Shown here: in pieces, positions 46,808-57,724 of the stretch | Position numbering within the stretch: position 1 is the first letter of the stretch | Layout of the letters: each line of letters begins with the position of its first letter | NCBI RefSeq assembly: GCF_041200145.1 | Contig: NZ_CP165734.1 | Span: forward strand, 6,305,001-6,369,000 | Source of the DNA: Bradyrhizobium sp. LLZ17 | GTDB lineage: Bacteria; Pseudomonadota; Alphaproteobacteria; Rhizobiales; Xanthobacteraceae | DNA length: 64,000 bases | Direction of reading: 5' to 3' | The notes under the pieces: generated by a model | The model's database searches: none | The model's input: the letters and a program-made list of their open reading frames with translations, nothing else | Told to the model about the DNA's origin: nothing | Position numbers and translations under genes: made by a program

Positions 46808-46835
46808 AATCCGCCGGCAAGTTTGCCGGCGGATT
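46808..46835. promoter_or_regulatory. 13-bp perfect inverted repeat before brxA
   Basis: AATCCGCCGGCAA and TTGCCGGCGGATT are perfect complements around a 2-base loop, 61 bases upstream of the brxA GTG. No T-run follows immediately. It may be an operator for BREX transcription or the terminator of the upstream RNA. The whole interval 46571-46896 has no gene. Confidence 0.55.
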
Positions 46836-46896
46836 GTTGTTGTATCATTTGACGAGAGACCCCGTTTGGAGCAACCTTAATACGAGGGTTTTCCAA

Positions 46897-47664
46897 GTGA
46901 AATTCGCATTTTCCAACGACAAGCAGGAACCGCCCGGGTCGCTCGGGTTCCGCAGTGGTGCCCGCGGGACCCACTCAAGCCGTACAATGATGCTCGATGA
47001 ACTGGCGTTGCTGTTCGCCCAGCGGGCCTTCCCTAATGACATCAAGAAAGCTGTCCTCGAAGAAAATATACTCGGAAAATCAACTGCTTCAGGAAGAAGT
47101 CTGAGCTTGCAGCGGTTGACCGAGCTCTATTGCTTCGACAACTCGGTTCCGATGTTCAGGGTGTTCACAGCGCTATGCCGGCGAGATCCAGCGGCTCTAC
47201 CCCAGCTTGCTCTTCTAATGGCAGTTGCCCGCGACCCTCTTCTTCGAGCGAGCGCTAGGCCGGTGCTCGGGCTCGCTTCCGGGTCGCAGCTTATGCGGGA
47301 CGTACCCCGTAACGCCATCGCTTCGGTGGTGGGCGATCGCATGAACGAGGCGGTCCTGGATAAGGTCGTCCGCAACACATCGAGTAGCTGGACCAAAACA
47401 GGCCATCTCGTTGGGCGAACGCTGAAGCGCCGCGCTCACGTTCGTGCAAACCAAACGGCCTTTGCTTTTGCACTCTGGCTTGCCCACAAAGCTGGCTTTG
47501 GTGGTGTGGAGCTTTTCGATAATGGCTGGGTCGCCGCGCTTGACCTTGACTCGAGCTCTGCGCGCGCGCTGGCGGAGCGAGCGCATGTAGCTGGTCTGAT
47601 GAACTTCCGCAAAATTGGCGATGCCGTCGAACTGGATCTTTCTCCCTTGGATCGGATGACCTGA
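46897..47664 (+). CDS. brxA: BREX protein BrxA (DUF1819), 255 aa
   Basis: Reads LDELALLFAQRAFPNDIKKA, VLEENILGKSTASGRSLSLQ, RLTELY: the conserved DUF1819 block of BrxA. E-E-N-x-L-G-K is diagnostic. GTG at 46897 with GAGGG nine bases upstream is preferred over the longer frame. BrxA is a small helical DNA-binding protein, part of type 1 BREX. First gene of a six-gene unit. Confidence 0.85.
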   Translation: MKFAFSNDKQEPPGSLGFRSGARGTHSSRTMMLDELALLFAQRAFPNDIKKAVLEENILGKSTASGRSLSLQRLTELYCFDNSVPMFRVFTALCRRDPAALPQLALLMAVARDPLLRASARPVLGLASGSQLMRDVPRNAIASVVGDRMNEAVLDKVVRNTSSSWTKTGHLVGRTLKRRAHVRANQTAFAFALWLAHKAGFGGVELFDNGWVAALDLDSSSARALAERAHVAGLMNFRKIGDAVELDLSPLDRMT

Positions 47665-47676
47665 AGGTTGGGTGGC

Positions 47677-48240
47677 ATGTCGAAAATCGATCAGCTTGCA
47701 GCCGTGTTCAGAGATCATGTCGGAGTGGGTTGGCCCAGCAGTAGCTCAGGTGCACAGCGCGTGATTATGATCGTGTACGACCCGAATGAGGAGCGTGCGC
47801 TCAGAAAGAAAATGGGTCTCTTTGCCCAAGCTGCCCAGTCCCAACAACACGCTTGGCACAGCGTTGACTTGACCACGGCCTTCGCAGACTGGCTCGGAGC
47901 GCATCGATATCGCGAAAGCTATTTCGACGAGCCGGAAATGTTGGCGGCAGGCGCAAATGAGCGCTTCACCGACTATGCCGCCGGCATCGTTCTGCGAGCG
48001 CTGGAAAGGCCCCAGCATACGCCTCGCGAACTGGTCGGCTTAATCGGTGCTGCCTCCGTGTTCGGCGCGGTCTCATTGTCCGATATTCTTGCGCGAGTGG
48101 AATACGCAATCAAAGGCCGCCTTGTAGTTTTTTTTCCTGGGCGAACGCGCGACGGACGATATCGCCTACTCGATGCACGAGACGGTTGGGATTATCACGC
48201 TGTCGCCATCCAAGTCGAAAGCAGCGGAGTACGCCAATGA
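47677..48240 (+). CDS. brxB: BREX protein BrxB (DUF1788), 187 aa
   Basis: MSKIDQLAAVFRDHVGVGWP, then IMIVYDPNEERALRKKMGLF and VFFPGRTRDGRYRLLDARDG. The GRT-x-D-G-x-Y-R-L-L-D-A-R-D-G-W-D-Y-H-A end is the DUF1788 hallmark. The start is 12 bases after brxA; the stop overlaps brxC (ATGA). BrxB is required for BREX defence in characterised type 1 systems. Confidence 0.88.
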   Translation: MSKIDQLAAVFRDHVGVGWPSSSSGAQRVIMIVYDPNEERALRKKMGLFAQAAQSQQHAWHSVDLTTAFADWLGAHRYRESYFDEPEMLAAGANERFTDYAAGIVLRALERPQHTPRELVGLIGAASVFGAVSLSDILARVEYAIKGRLVVFFPGRTRDGRYRLLDARDGWDYHAVAIQVESSGVRQ

Positions 48241-51200
48241 CGGTTATCGCAGACCTTCTCGATCGGGATCCGCGCGACAATCGGCTCATCAATAACGGCC
48301 AAGCCCGCCTCATTGGCACGGATGAAGAAGCCCGTGGCGAGTTGCGCATCTTTGTCTGCGAAGGCCGTTACGCGGACGGCTTCTCGCGGATTATCGAAAA
48401 CTTCTGCCGCGACATCGGCAAATCAAGCCAGCAGGCTGCTTGGGTTAGCGGTTTTTATGGTAGCGGAAAATCCCATCTACTAAAGATGCTTGGCTACCTC
48501 TGGTCAAATGAGCCTTTTAGCGATGGGATGAGCCCTCGCGCACTCGTCGAGGAAATGCCCGAGTCCGTGCGCGCAGCGCTTCGAGAGTTAGACACACAAG
48601 GCGCTCGCGCCGGCGGATTATTCGCTGCCGGTGGCTCCATGCCCAGCGGCCAGGCCGAACGGCCTCGTCACTCAGTGTTGTCGATCGTGCTTCGGGCCGC
48701 CAAACTTCCCGCCGACTTCGGTAAGGCGTCCTTCTGCTTGTGGCTAGAAGACAAGGGCATTCTCGACGAAGTGAAAGCGGCGGTCTTGGCCGCGGGGAGC
48801 ACGTTCGACGAAGAGATTGACGAGCTCTATATGAGCCCCATAATCCCCGAGGCAATTGCTGCCCAGTATCCGGGAGAATCCTCTAAAGAAGTTCGCGAAC
48901 GTATCCGTACGCAATATAAAACGCCCGATATGGACATCGACCGACCCCAGTTCGTTTCGATGTTGAAGCGGGTGCTTAAGCGTGAGGGTAAAAACGGAAA
49001 ATCGCCACTCACGCTGATCCTCCTCGACGAGGTTCAGATCTATATTGGCGATAGTCAAGATCGCGCCGGAGCAATCGCAGAAATCGCGGAGACACTCGCA
49101 AAGGAATTCGATAGCAGCGTCATGCTGGTGGGCGCGGGACAGAGCGCGCTGCAGGGCACATCCCAATCCAATCCTCAATTGGTCCGTCTTTTGGATCGAT
49201 TCACGATCCGCGTGCAGCTTGACGATAATGATGTTGAGACGGTCACCCGAAAGGTCTTGCTGCGCAAGAAGGCCGACGCACGACCGCTCATCGAACATTG
49301 CCTCGATGCTAACGAGGGCGCAATTTCGCGCCAGCTTGCAGAGACAAAGATTGCGGTGCGCGCAAGCGATCGAACAATACGCGTCGACGACTATCCTTTG
49401 TTACCCGTACGCCGTCGCTTTTGGGACATGTGCTTCCGTGCCGCCGATCTTCAGGGAACGCAAAGCCAGTTGCGTTCTCAGTTGCGAATTCTTCACGATG
49501 CGCTCGCTGAAAACGCCGAGAAGCCACTCGGCGCAGTCGTGCCTGCGGACGTGCTCTATGAGGCATTGAAGGCGGCGCTCGTGCAGTCGGGCGCGCTGCC
49601 GCGCGATGCCTATGACCGGATCGAACCGCTGGCCGGTGTTTATGGCGCCGATGGCGTTTTGGCGAAGCGGCTGGCCGGCCTCGCCTTTCTGATTTCCCGG
49701 TTGCCGACAGAAGCCGGCGCCGATATCGGGGTGCGTGCCACGCCCGACCATCTCGCTGATCTATTGGTCGACGATCTGACGATTGACCAAGGGGCGTTCC
49801 GATCTCGCATACGTGCGCTCGTCGACCGAATGGTCGAGGACGGGAACCTGGTGCGCATCGGAGAAGAAGTGCGCATTCAAACAACCGAAGGGCGAGCGTG
49901 GCAACAGGAATTCCAGAAATTCCGCAGCCACTATGGCAATGACGTGTCGGCCATCGCTGACGCGCGCGATAAGCTAGTGGAGGAAGCGCTGGCGGTCGTG
50001 TTGCGGCAGGTGTCGTCGGTGCACGGTGACGCCAAAGTACCTCGCAAATTGGTGCCCCATCGTGGCGACCGCACCCCGGAGAAGGATGGTCGCAACATTC
50101 CGCTTTGGATCCGCGATGGATGGCGAACCAGTGCAAAGGAAGCGCGCGAGACAGCGCGAACCCTGGGTTCTACGGACGGCATCGTCCATGTGTTTATCGA
50201 CAAGCCTTCCAATAATGACCTGAAGGATGTGATCGTAGATTTGCTCGCAGCAAAGGCGACGCTCGACAAACGGGGTCTCGGGCATGGTTCATCGGGTGGA
50301 GAAGCTCGGCGCGGCATGGAAACGCGCCAGCGCGTTGCGCAGGAGCATTCGGTCGATATCGCGGAAAAGCTCGTGGGCGATTCCGTGGTGTTACTTGGCG
50401 GTGGGGCAACCGAGCCTCAGGCGACACTTTCAGCTCGGTTGGAAGCCGCGGTTGAAATTGCGCGGAAACGTCTGTTCCCGCAGTTTAAGGACGCCGATCG
50501 GCTGGCAGCCGAATGGGAAAAGGCGTTGAAGACCGCTCGCGAGGGAGGCGAGCATCCTTTCTCGGCAGTCGGTCACATGGCGGAGGTCGATACTCATCCC
50601 GTCGGACGCGCCGTTCTCGGCATCATCGGTGCGGGCAAGGCCGGGCGCGAGGTACGCCAGCATTTCGAGCGTGATCCGTACGGCTGGCCGAAGGACGCGG
50701 TCGATGCCGCACTGGTCGCGCTCGTGCGCGCGAACAAGCTTACCGTCATCTTGAACGGCGAGCCGGCAGCAGCGTCCGCCTTGGACGGTACGGCAATCGG
50801 GAAAGCAACGTTCCGGCGGGAGGATATCGCAATTTCGGCGCGCGACAAGATCGCTCTTGCCAGTTTGCTTCAGACGCTCGTCGGGTCGATCCCCAATCGT
50901 GACGATCTCGCTGACCCTGCGCGTGAGTTCCTGCGCAGGTTGCGATCGCTTGGCGGAAGCGCAGGCGGTGAGGCGCCGTTGCCGGCCGCGCCGCAGCTGT
51001 TGCTTGAAGACGAGGCGCAAGCGCTTGCCGGCAACGCGCTGCTGCGGCTTCTTCTCGATCGCAAATCGGAGATCGAGCAGGCGATCGAATCGTGGACGGC
51101 ACGCGCCAAGCTCAAGACCGAGCGAATGTTGCGATGGCGGACAGCGGAACGGCTCGCTCGTCATGCAGAGCCTTTCCCCGAAGCGGCCACGGACCTGATC

Positions 51201-51701
51201 GAGCTCAAAAGCATCCGTGAAGGACGCCAGCTTCTGGAGTCATCCGATCCATTGCCGGCACCGATACACCGCTTGCGCGAGTTTCTGACGAAGCGTCTCA
51301 CGGCTGCGCATCGGGAGCTCACCGATGCGGTGCGTGGTGCACTCGACACGCTTAACGCCAATCCCGTCTGGGCCGGGCTTGAGCTTGCGAAGAAAGAAGC
51401 GATTCTGGCGGAGGTCGGGCTGAAGCTTCCTACACAGCCAGATGTTTCAGACGATGAACGGTTGGCTGAAAGTCTTGATCGCCGTCCGCTCGGCCAATGG
51501 GAGGCAGAGATACGGGGCGTATCTGATCTGCAAGTCGGTGCGGCGCAAAAGGCCGCGCAGTTATCCGCACCGCAAACACACCGCGCGACGATCGAGCGGG
51601 GCACGATCGTTCGCAACAAGGACGAAGTCAACGCTTGGCTTGACCGCCAGCGCACTACGCTCGTAGCCGCCGTCGAGCGCGGTCCTGTTGTAATTTCGTG
51701 A
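48237..51701 (+). CDS. brxC: BREX ATPase BrxC, 1154 aa
   Basis: Walker A GFYGSGKSHLLKMLGY lies near residue 72, and Walker B LTLILLDEVQIYIGD near 258. Between them are the large AAA+ insertions typical of DUF499/BrxC. The second half is helical (long coiled segments around RKRLFPQFKDADRLAAEW and LRWRTAERLARHAEP). BrxC is the motor-like core of the complex. The frame is intact over 3.4 kb. Confidence 0.92.
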   Translation: MTVIADLLDRDPRDNRLINNGQARLIGTDEEARGELRIFVCEGRYADGFSRIIENFCRDIGKSSQQAAWVSGFYGSGKSHLLKMLGYLWSNEPFSDGMSPRALVEEMPESVRAALRELDTQGARAGGLFAAGGSMPSGQAERPRHSVLSIVLRAAKLPADFGKASFCLWLEDKGILDEVKAAVLAAGSTFDEEIDELYMSPIIPEAIAAQYPGESSKEVRERIRTQYKTPDMDIDRPQFVSMLKRVLKREGKNGKSPLTLILLDEVQIYIGDSQDRAGAIAEIAETLAKEFDSSVMLVGAGQSALQGTSQSNPQLVRLLDRFTIRVQLDDNDVETVTRKVLLRKKADARPLIEHCLDANEGAISRQLAETKIAVRASDRTIRVDDYPLLPVRRRFWDMCFRAADLQGTQSQLRSQLRILHDALAENAEKPLGAVVPADVLYEALKAALVQSGALPRDAYDRIEPLAGVYGADGVLAKRLAGLAFLISRLPTEAGADIGVRATPDHLADLLVDDLTIDQGAFRSRIRALVDRMVEDGNLVRIGEEVRIQTTEGRAWQQEFQKFRSHYGNDVSAIADARDKLVEEALAVVLRQVSSVHGDAKVPRKLVPHRGDRTPEKDGRNIPLWIRDGWRTSAKEARETARTLGSTDGIVHVFIDKPSNNDLKDVIVDLLAAKATLDKRGLGHGSSGGEARRGMETRQRVAQEHSVDIAEKLVGDSVVLLGGGATEPQATLSARLEAAVEIARKRLFPQFKDADRLAAEWEKALKTAREGGEHPFSAVGHMAEVDTHPVGRAVLGIIGAGKAGREVRQHFERDPYGWPKDAVDAALVALVRANKLTVILNGEPAAASALDGTAIGKATFRREDIAISARDKIALASLLQTLVGSIPNRDDLADPAREFLRRLRSLGGSAGGEAPLPAAPQLLLEDEAQALAGNALLRLLLDRKSEIEQAIESWTARAKLKTERMLRWRTAERLARHAEPFPEAATDLIELKSIREGRQLLESSDPLPAPIHRLREFLTKRLTAAHRELTDAVRGALDTLNANPVWAGLELAKKEAILAEVGLKLPTQPDVSDDERLAESLDRRPLGQWEAEIRGVSDLQVGAAQKAAQLSAPQTHRATIERGTIVRNKDEVNAWLDRQRTTLVAAVERGPVVIS

Positions 51702-51709
51702 GATAAGCA

Positions 51710-54700
51710 ATGGCCATTGCCCTCGATCGTGCTGCACGGTCAATTCTCAGAACTGCAATTACCGGAAATGCAGGTTCCCGCCGCGTTGCCGAGGATGGGG
51801 CGCGAAAGTCGTTAACTGAACTCGGACTTGAGGAAGCAAAACGGCCGACGGGGCTTTCCTCGGCACAAACTGAATTGCGGAACCGATTGCGTGCCCATGC
51901 GCGGTCACTCGGCGATATCATGGTGCCAGACGGTTCCATCAAAGCCAAGCGTTTGGTGGGCGAGATAGCGTACGAGCACTGGCATCGGGCGCTGTTTGCC
52001 CGCTTTCTGGCAGAGAATGGTCTTCTTGTAGATCCCGACCACAAAATCGCGATCTCATTGGACGAGTTAGAACAGATCGCCAAAGAAGAAGGAAAGGATC
52101 CAATCGAGCTCGCTGCCGATTGGGCCGAACCAATGCTGCCGCAGATCTTCCGCAGAGATGATCCCGTGTTGGCACTTTCGCTCCCGCCGGAGACTAAAGC
52201 GGGCATTCTGGAGATAATAAGAAGACTACCGCGCGCCGTCTTTCTAGCTGACGACTCGCTTGGTTGGGCTTATCAGTTTTGGCAAGCGGACAATAAGGAG
52301 CAGATTAACAAATCCGAAGTGAAGATCGGCGCTGACGAGCTCCCAGCAGTAACGCAGCTCTTTACCGAGGATTATATGGTCCTCTTTCTGCTCGAGAATA
52401 CTCTGGGCGCATGGTGGGCTGCAAAACGGCTCGCGGCCGAACCAGCTCTGGCGGCAGAAGCTAACTCGGAAGATGAGCTGCGCGATAGAACTAGTCCCGC
52501 GGGTTATCGCTGGACTTATCTACGATTTTTGCGAGAGCCACAGGACGGCGAGCCGCCGGACGCGGCAACCGGGCCGTGGTGTCCGGCAGCAGGAGCCTTC
52601 TTAGGTTGGGAGCGCGAAGCGAAAGACATTGCTTTCCTTGATCCGTGTATGGGATCGGGGCATTTCTTAGTATTCGCTTTGCCAATCCTAGCGGCGCTCC
52701 GACGTGCAGAGGAGGGCCTGGACGAACGCGCGGCCATAAGGGCGGTACTTGCCGAGAACCTTTATGGCTTAGAGATTGACCCTCGTTGCACCCAAATTGC
52801 CGCTTTTACCCTTGCTCTCACAAGTTGGAAACGTCTCGGCGCGCCAGAGCCTCTGCCTAGCCTCAGCATTGCTTGTTCTGGCCTTTCGATTGGTTTCGGC
52901 AGAGAAGAGTTTCTGAAGCTCGCAGACAGGATTGCGGATGCGGAGGGCTGGGGTGGACACAAGACAGTTCTAGACGCGGGGCGCAGTCCGCTTGGCGAAC
53001 GTGCTGCAACGCGCATACGCGGCGGCCTTGAGCGGATCTATGATTTATTCAAGAAGGCGCCTTATCTCGGATCTCTCATCGATCCACGAAAAGCTGTGAC
53101 CGGTGGCGATCACGGATACGGATCGCTTATGGAGGAACGATACGACGTTCTCGCCGATCACTTGCACAAGGCACTCGACAAAAATGGCGAACCTGCAGAA
53201 ACGAGAGAAACTACAGTGACTGCCGAAGGGTTAGCTAAGGCCGCCGAGATTATGGCGCGTAGATATACCCTAGTGGCAACGAACGTTCCGTATCTCGGCA
53301 ATGGCGATATGGATCTGGAACTAAAAACGTTTGTTGAAGAGAATTACAAGCGAGCAAAATCGGACCTGTCGACCGTTTTCATTGATAGGGCACGTCAGCT
53401 TGTGGCGCCTTCGGGAGCATTAGCAGTTGTATTCCCTCAAAACTGCCTCTTCTTGCCGACGTACAAAAGCTTCCGGCTCAATCTGCTTGACGAAGTCAAG
53501 CTTGAATACGTTGTAGCACTAGGCGAAGAGGCTTGGGAGACCTTTGCCAAGAGAGGGCCACTTGCGACCCTCGCATGCCTAACCAACCACGCGCCGACGA
53601 ACAAAGACCGGCATTTCTCGATTGACGCTACTGTTGTACCCGAAATTGAGCAAAAGATTGCTCGCCTAAAAGAATGCCAGGTAACTGTTATCGATCAGGA
53701 AGCGCAGCGAAATAATCCCGATCACCGAATCCTTACTGAAACTATCTTAAAGCAGGATTTGCTTGAGGCAAAAGCAGTATCATTAGCTGGTATTCTGAAC
53801 GGCGATAGTGACAAGTTCACGAGACTGTTTTGGGAATTTCCGAGAAAGAGCTCGGATTGGGCTTTCTTGCAAACATCTCCGTCGGCGGACAGCGGATGCC
53901 GCGGCCTTATTGGACTAATCTATTTTGATGAGCAGCATGGCCATTTGCGTGAAGACGCAACAGTAAGAAAAGAGAGATTGCACAATTCGGATCAGCGCGG
54001 AAATTTCGCTTGGCACAAACGAGGTATAGCGGTTGGCCAGATGCGAGATTTGCCAATCGCAGACTATTTTGGCGAAAAATTCGATTCGAATGTTGCAGTC
54101 ATCGTACCGAAGTTAGATAAGGATTTTCCCGCAATCTACGAATACTGTCACTCGCCAGACTTTCGCGAAGATGCTCGTCGTCTCGAAAAAAGAAAAAATA
54201 TAACGAATGCAACCTTTGGAAAGACTGCGTTCAATTACGAACATTGGCAAAGAATTGCAGTTGAGAACCATCCTGGCGGACTACCAAAGCCTTATTCAAA
54301 TGACCCAACGCAATGGTTGTTTGAAGGACACCCTCGCGGGAGCCGTAACCCAAACGCCTCTTTACCCGAATCTTTCGATCACGGCGCCGTAACTTCAGGT
54401 GGTCCGCGACCGGGAATGGCTGAGCACCCGCTGCAAGTCGCAGTGCTGCGACTGCTCGGCTATCGATGGCCGCGTCAGACAAACTCGAGCTTCATGGATT
54501 GCCCTGCTATTTCGGAACCAGATGAGGCGGGCCGGTCTACTCTAATTGCTAATGACGGAATCGTCTCGCTCTCGGCGACCGCGGACCAGCCCGATGCGAC
54601 AACTCGATTACGGGAGCTCATCCGTTTGATCTGGGGAGCGGATTATGTCGACGGAACAATCCGCCAGCTTCTCGCTGTCGAAGATGCAAAAGCCAATGAC

Positions 54701-55372
54701 CTCTCGACCTGGCTTGCGGATGAGTTCTTCGAGGGACATTGCAAGCTTTTTCACCAGACTCCCTTTATCTGGCAGGTTTGGGACGGGGTGCGCGGCGGAT
54801 TTTCTGCGCTGATAAATTATCATCAACTCAGCGGACAAGGTGACGCAGGCCGCCGTCTGCTCGAAAAGCTGCGAGACACCTATCTAGGGGACTGGCTCGC
54901 TGCGCAGCGTCGCGCTCTTGCCGCCGGAGAAGCAGGCACTGAGGAGCGGCTGACTGCCGCTGAGCATCTCCGGAGCGAGCTCACAAGGATCATCGAAGGT
55001 GAGCCACCCTATGACATTTTCGTTCGTTGGAAGCCGCTTTACCGCCAACCCATTGGCTGGGAGCCGGACATCGAGGACGGCGTCCGCCTTAACATACGGC
55101 CTTTCTTAATCGCTCGGACCAAAAATCCGCGCGGGCGGGACGCTTGTATTCTACGCATCACCCCGAGGGTGAAGAAGTATGCCGGTGCAGACAGAGGTGT
55201 CGAACCTCTCCGAAAGAAAGAGGAGTTTCCCTGGTTCTGGGCCGAAGATGCCGACGTGGCGAAGGTCGATTTCGCCGGGGGCCCAGAATTCAAGGGGCGC
55301 CGTTACAATGATTTCCATTTTAGCCGCGCGTTCAAGCAGCGGGCTCGTGACGCACGAGGCAAGAGGTCATGA
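51710..55372 (+). CDS. pglX: BREX adenine methyltransferase PglX, 1220 aa
   Basis: SAM-binding motif I FLDPCMGSGHFLVFALPI lies near residue 305. The catalytic motif IV reads ATNVPYLGNGDMD (about 522) in place of N-P-P-Y, a known variation in this family. PglX methylates a non-palindromic sequence so the host DNA is recognised as self. The C-terminal target-recognition part lies at 53.6-54.4 kb and is AT-richer than its flanks. Ends overlap pglZ (ATGA). Confidence 0.9.
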   Translation: MAIALDRAARSILRTAITGNAGSRRVAEDGARKSLTELGLEEAKRPTGLSSAQTELRNRLRAHARSLGDIMVPDGSIKAKRLVGEIAYEHWHRALFARFLAENGLLVDPDHKIAISLDELEQIAKEEGKDPIELAADWAEPMLPQIFRRDDPVLALSLPPETKAGILEIIRRLPRAVFLADDSLGWAYQFWQADNKEQINKSEVKIGADELPAVTQLFTEDYMVLFLLENTLGAWWAAKRLAAEPALAAEANSEDELRDRTSPAGYRWTYLRFLREPQDGEPPDAATGPWCPAAGAFLGWEREAKDIAFLDPCMGSGHFLVFALPILAALRRAEEGLDERAAIRAVLAENLYGLEIDPRCTQIAAFTLALTSWKRLGAPEPLPSLSIACSGLSIGFGREEFLKLADRIADAEGWGGHKTVLDAGRSPLGERAATRIRGGLERIYDLFKKAPYLGSLIDPRKAVTGGDHGYGSLMEERYDVLADHLHKALDKNGEPAETRETTVTAEGLAKAAEIMARRYTLVATNVPYLGNGDMDLELKTFVEENYKRAKSDLSTVFIDRARQLVAPSGALAVVFPQNCLFLPTYKSFRLNLLDEVKLEYVVALGEEAWETFAKRGPLATLACLTNHAPTNKDRHFSIDATVVPEIEQKIARLKECQVTVIDQEAQRNNPDHRILTETILKQDLLEAKAVSLAGILNGDSDKFTRLFWEFPRKSSDWAFLQTSPSADSGCRGLIGLIYFDEQHGHLREDATVRKERLHNSDQRGNFAWHKRGIAVGQMRDLPIADYFGEKFDSNVAVIVPKLDKDFPAIYEYCHSPDFREDARRLEKRKNITNATFGKTAFNYEHWQRIAVENHPGGLPKPYSNDPTQWLFEGHPRGSRNPNASLPESFDHGAVTSGGPRPGMAEHPLQVAVLRLLGYRWPRQTNSSFMDCPAISEPDEAGRSTLIANDGIVSLSATADQPDATTRLRELIRLIWGADYVDGTIRQLLAVEDAKANDLSTWLADEFFEGHCKLFHQTPFIWQVWDGVRGGFSALINYHQLSGQGDAGRRLLEKLRDTYLGDWLAAQRRALAAGEAGTEERLTAAEHLRSELTRIIEGEPPYDIFVRWKPLYRQPIGWEPDIEDGVRLNIRPFLIARTKNPRGRDACILRITPRVKKYAGADRGVEPLRKKEEFPWFWAEDADVAKVDFAGGPEFKGRRYNDFHFSRAFKQRARDARGKRS

Positions 55373-57724
55373 GCGACCGGACGCTCATTCATGGCCTTGC
55401 TCGCGCCTTGGTTGACGCCTCTCAAACGTTTGAGAGTGGAAAGGAATGGCCAGGGGCGCTACTGTGGCCGGATCCAGAGCGGCAATGGTCTTCGGGCTTC
55501 TCTGATCTGCGGCGCCGGCTCGCTTCCCAAAACATCGCGCTTTACGTGCATGGCGAATATTCGCCCGAGGAAGGCATCGGTCCGTCCATCTGGCTTCGGT
55601 GCCTGATCGATGCGCCCGATGCGCCAGACTTAAAGGGCGCCATTCCGATGGATACGCTACCGGTAATCCTCTTGCCGGGAGTGTCGTGGCGGAATTTGCG
55701 TGAGCCGCTCACTTTGCCCCGCGGCGTCCAGATGCTGGTCGAGATGCAATACCGCGGCGATGTATTTCGTCAGCGCCGACAAGCGCGTGACTGGAACGTA
55801 GCGACCTTCCTCCGCGATACAGACCAAGGACTCGGCCTCGAAATGTCGGTGGATGCGCGCACCGACGAAGCCGCCCAGGGGCACTTGTCGCCCTATTAGA
55901 CCTTGAACTGGACGGTTGGCGCGGACGCCGCATCGGTGCGGACGATTTCGATCGACTGCGCGTCCCTGACGACGTGCGAGACCTTCTCAATTGGATTGCA
56001 AACCCCGACACGGCAAAGGCGGCAAAAGACGCAGGCACATGGGCTGCGTTGCGCAACCTGGTCAAACGCGACTACGAAATCGATATCGACGAGAGGGGGC
56101 GTTGCAGCAAGCGGCCGATCGCCTGATCCGCCGAACAGGACGATGGGGCCGGGTCTGGAACAGACTGGCCGACTCGCCACAACAGTTCCGCGCCGTCTGC
56201 GAGCGCTTGCGTGAAGCAACCGGCCGAAAGCAGACCGACCTGTTCGGCGAGGGCGATCCTGCCACTAACCCGCACGATAACGCCCTCGCGGAAAAGATGT
56301 TGGCGCAAGATCTCGGCGCCCTCGCAGATCTTTCGAGCCGCGAAGCGGCCGGGAAGGTTGTATCGCTCGAAGAACATCACAGGCGCCGCCGTGACACACT
56401 GTGGGCAAGGTTGGGCGAAGCACCGCTCGCCGCAGCACTTGATCCGCTGGCGCGCCTCGCGGCTGCTACCGATACGAACCTCTCAGGAAGTGACCTCACT
56501 GCACTCGCCAGCACGTATGCGGAAGAGGGCTGGCGAGTCGACGCTGCATTGATTGAGACAATTGCCGCAGCGGGAACCCGGGAGGACGTGGTGGCGCGCG
56601 CCGCGGGCGTTCTCTACCGGCCGTGGGTGGACGCGCTCGCAAGACGGTTCCGCACAGCATTCGGAGCTGCCGGTGAGGCAGCTCGACCGACTCCACTAGC
56701 GATTGAATCGGGGACGCTTGTCCTTTTTGTTGACGGATTGCGCATGGATGTCGGCCATTCGGTCGTCGAAAGATTAGCTAATTCCGGTGTTGATGCTTCG
56801 CTGGGCTGGCGGCTCTCGCCGATCCCTAGCGTGACGGCTACTGCAAAGGCGATCGTAACTCCTGTCGGAGATAGTATCGCTGGCCGAGGCAAGGTGGACG
56901 CGTTCCTGCCGCTAGAGACCTCGTCGGGGAAACCGGCTACCGCGGACGTTCTACGCAAGGCCATGCTTGCGCGGAGCATTCAGGTCCTTGACCGGGGCGC
57001 CATCGTGCCTCCGGAGAAGCCAACATCGATCGGATACGCTGAATGCGGCAACATCGACCATGATGGTCATGGCATGGGTCTACGTCTGGCGAGCCAACTG
57101 GTGACAGAGGTTACTCGCATCGTCGAGTACGTTGTAGCCCTAAAGACGGCCGGTTGGCCGCGATTGCGAATTGTTACCGATCATGGCTGGCTACTCATGC
57201 CGGGCTGCTTTGAGCCAATCCGGTTGCCACCTTCCGCGGTGATCGCTAAAGGAAGCCGGGCCGCAATTCTCCAAGACGAAGCGGCAGCCGAACTCGCGTT
57301 CCTACCCTGGCATTGGGACCGATCGGTTCGAATTGCCATGCCCTCGGGCGCCGAGGCTTTTCGTGCCGGCGAGGTCTATTCACACGGCGGTCTGTCGCCG
57401 CAGGAATGTGTCATTCCTGACATCACCGTGCACGGTAGTGAATCGATTCCCTCTAGCGGCGTGCGGATAAGCACGATTAGCTGGCGCCGCCTGCGCTTGA
57501 CTGTCGAATTTACCAGCGAGTTGGCGGATGTCGCCGTCGAAGTTCGCCGCAAGGAGCGCGATCCGGCGTCTCGCATCGATGTTGCCGCGACGCGCGAAGG
57601 GGCTCGCGCACGGCTAACCATATCCGACGAGGTGGAAGAGGGTGATCCTGTTCTCGTCGTTCTTGTCGATCGGCAGGGCATCGTCATCGATGCTCGTGCC
57701 ACACGTGTTGGAGATCGCGTATGA
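55369..57724 (+). pseudogene. pglZ: BREX phosphatase-fold protein PglZ, two frame breaks
   Basis: The N-terminal frame (WPGALLWPDPERQWSSGFSD) breaks at G4 55878-55881. A second frame runs ALVALLDLELDGWRGRRIGA to KRDYEIDIDER and breaks at G5 56095-56099. The third continues LQQAADRLIRRTGRWGRVWN. One added G at each run gives about 785 aa, the normal length. The alkaline-phosphatase-type core is intact: LVLFVDGLRMDVGHS, IVTDHGW and HGGLSPQECVIPD. PglZ pairs with PglX. Both breaks are in homopolymers, so the gene is probably whole. Confidence 0.85.

Noticed and set aside
48186..48236. BrxC starting at 48186
   Set aside because: That extension overlaps the brxB end in another frame; the ATG at 48237 forms the normal ATGA coupling.
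49309..50136. A 275-aa reverse-strand frame inside brxC, and similar ones inside pglX and pglZ
   Set aside because: High-GC shadow frames; Arg/Pro/Ala-rich with no domains, while the forward frames match BREX families.
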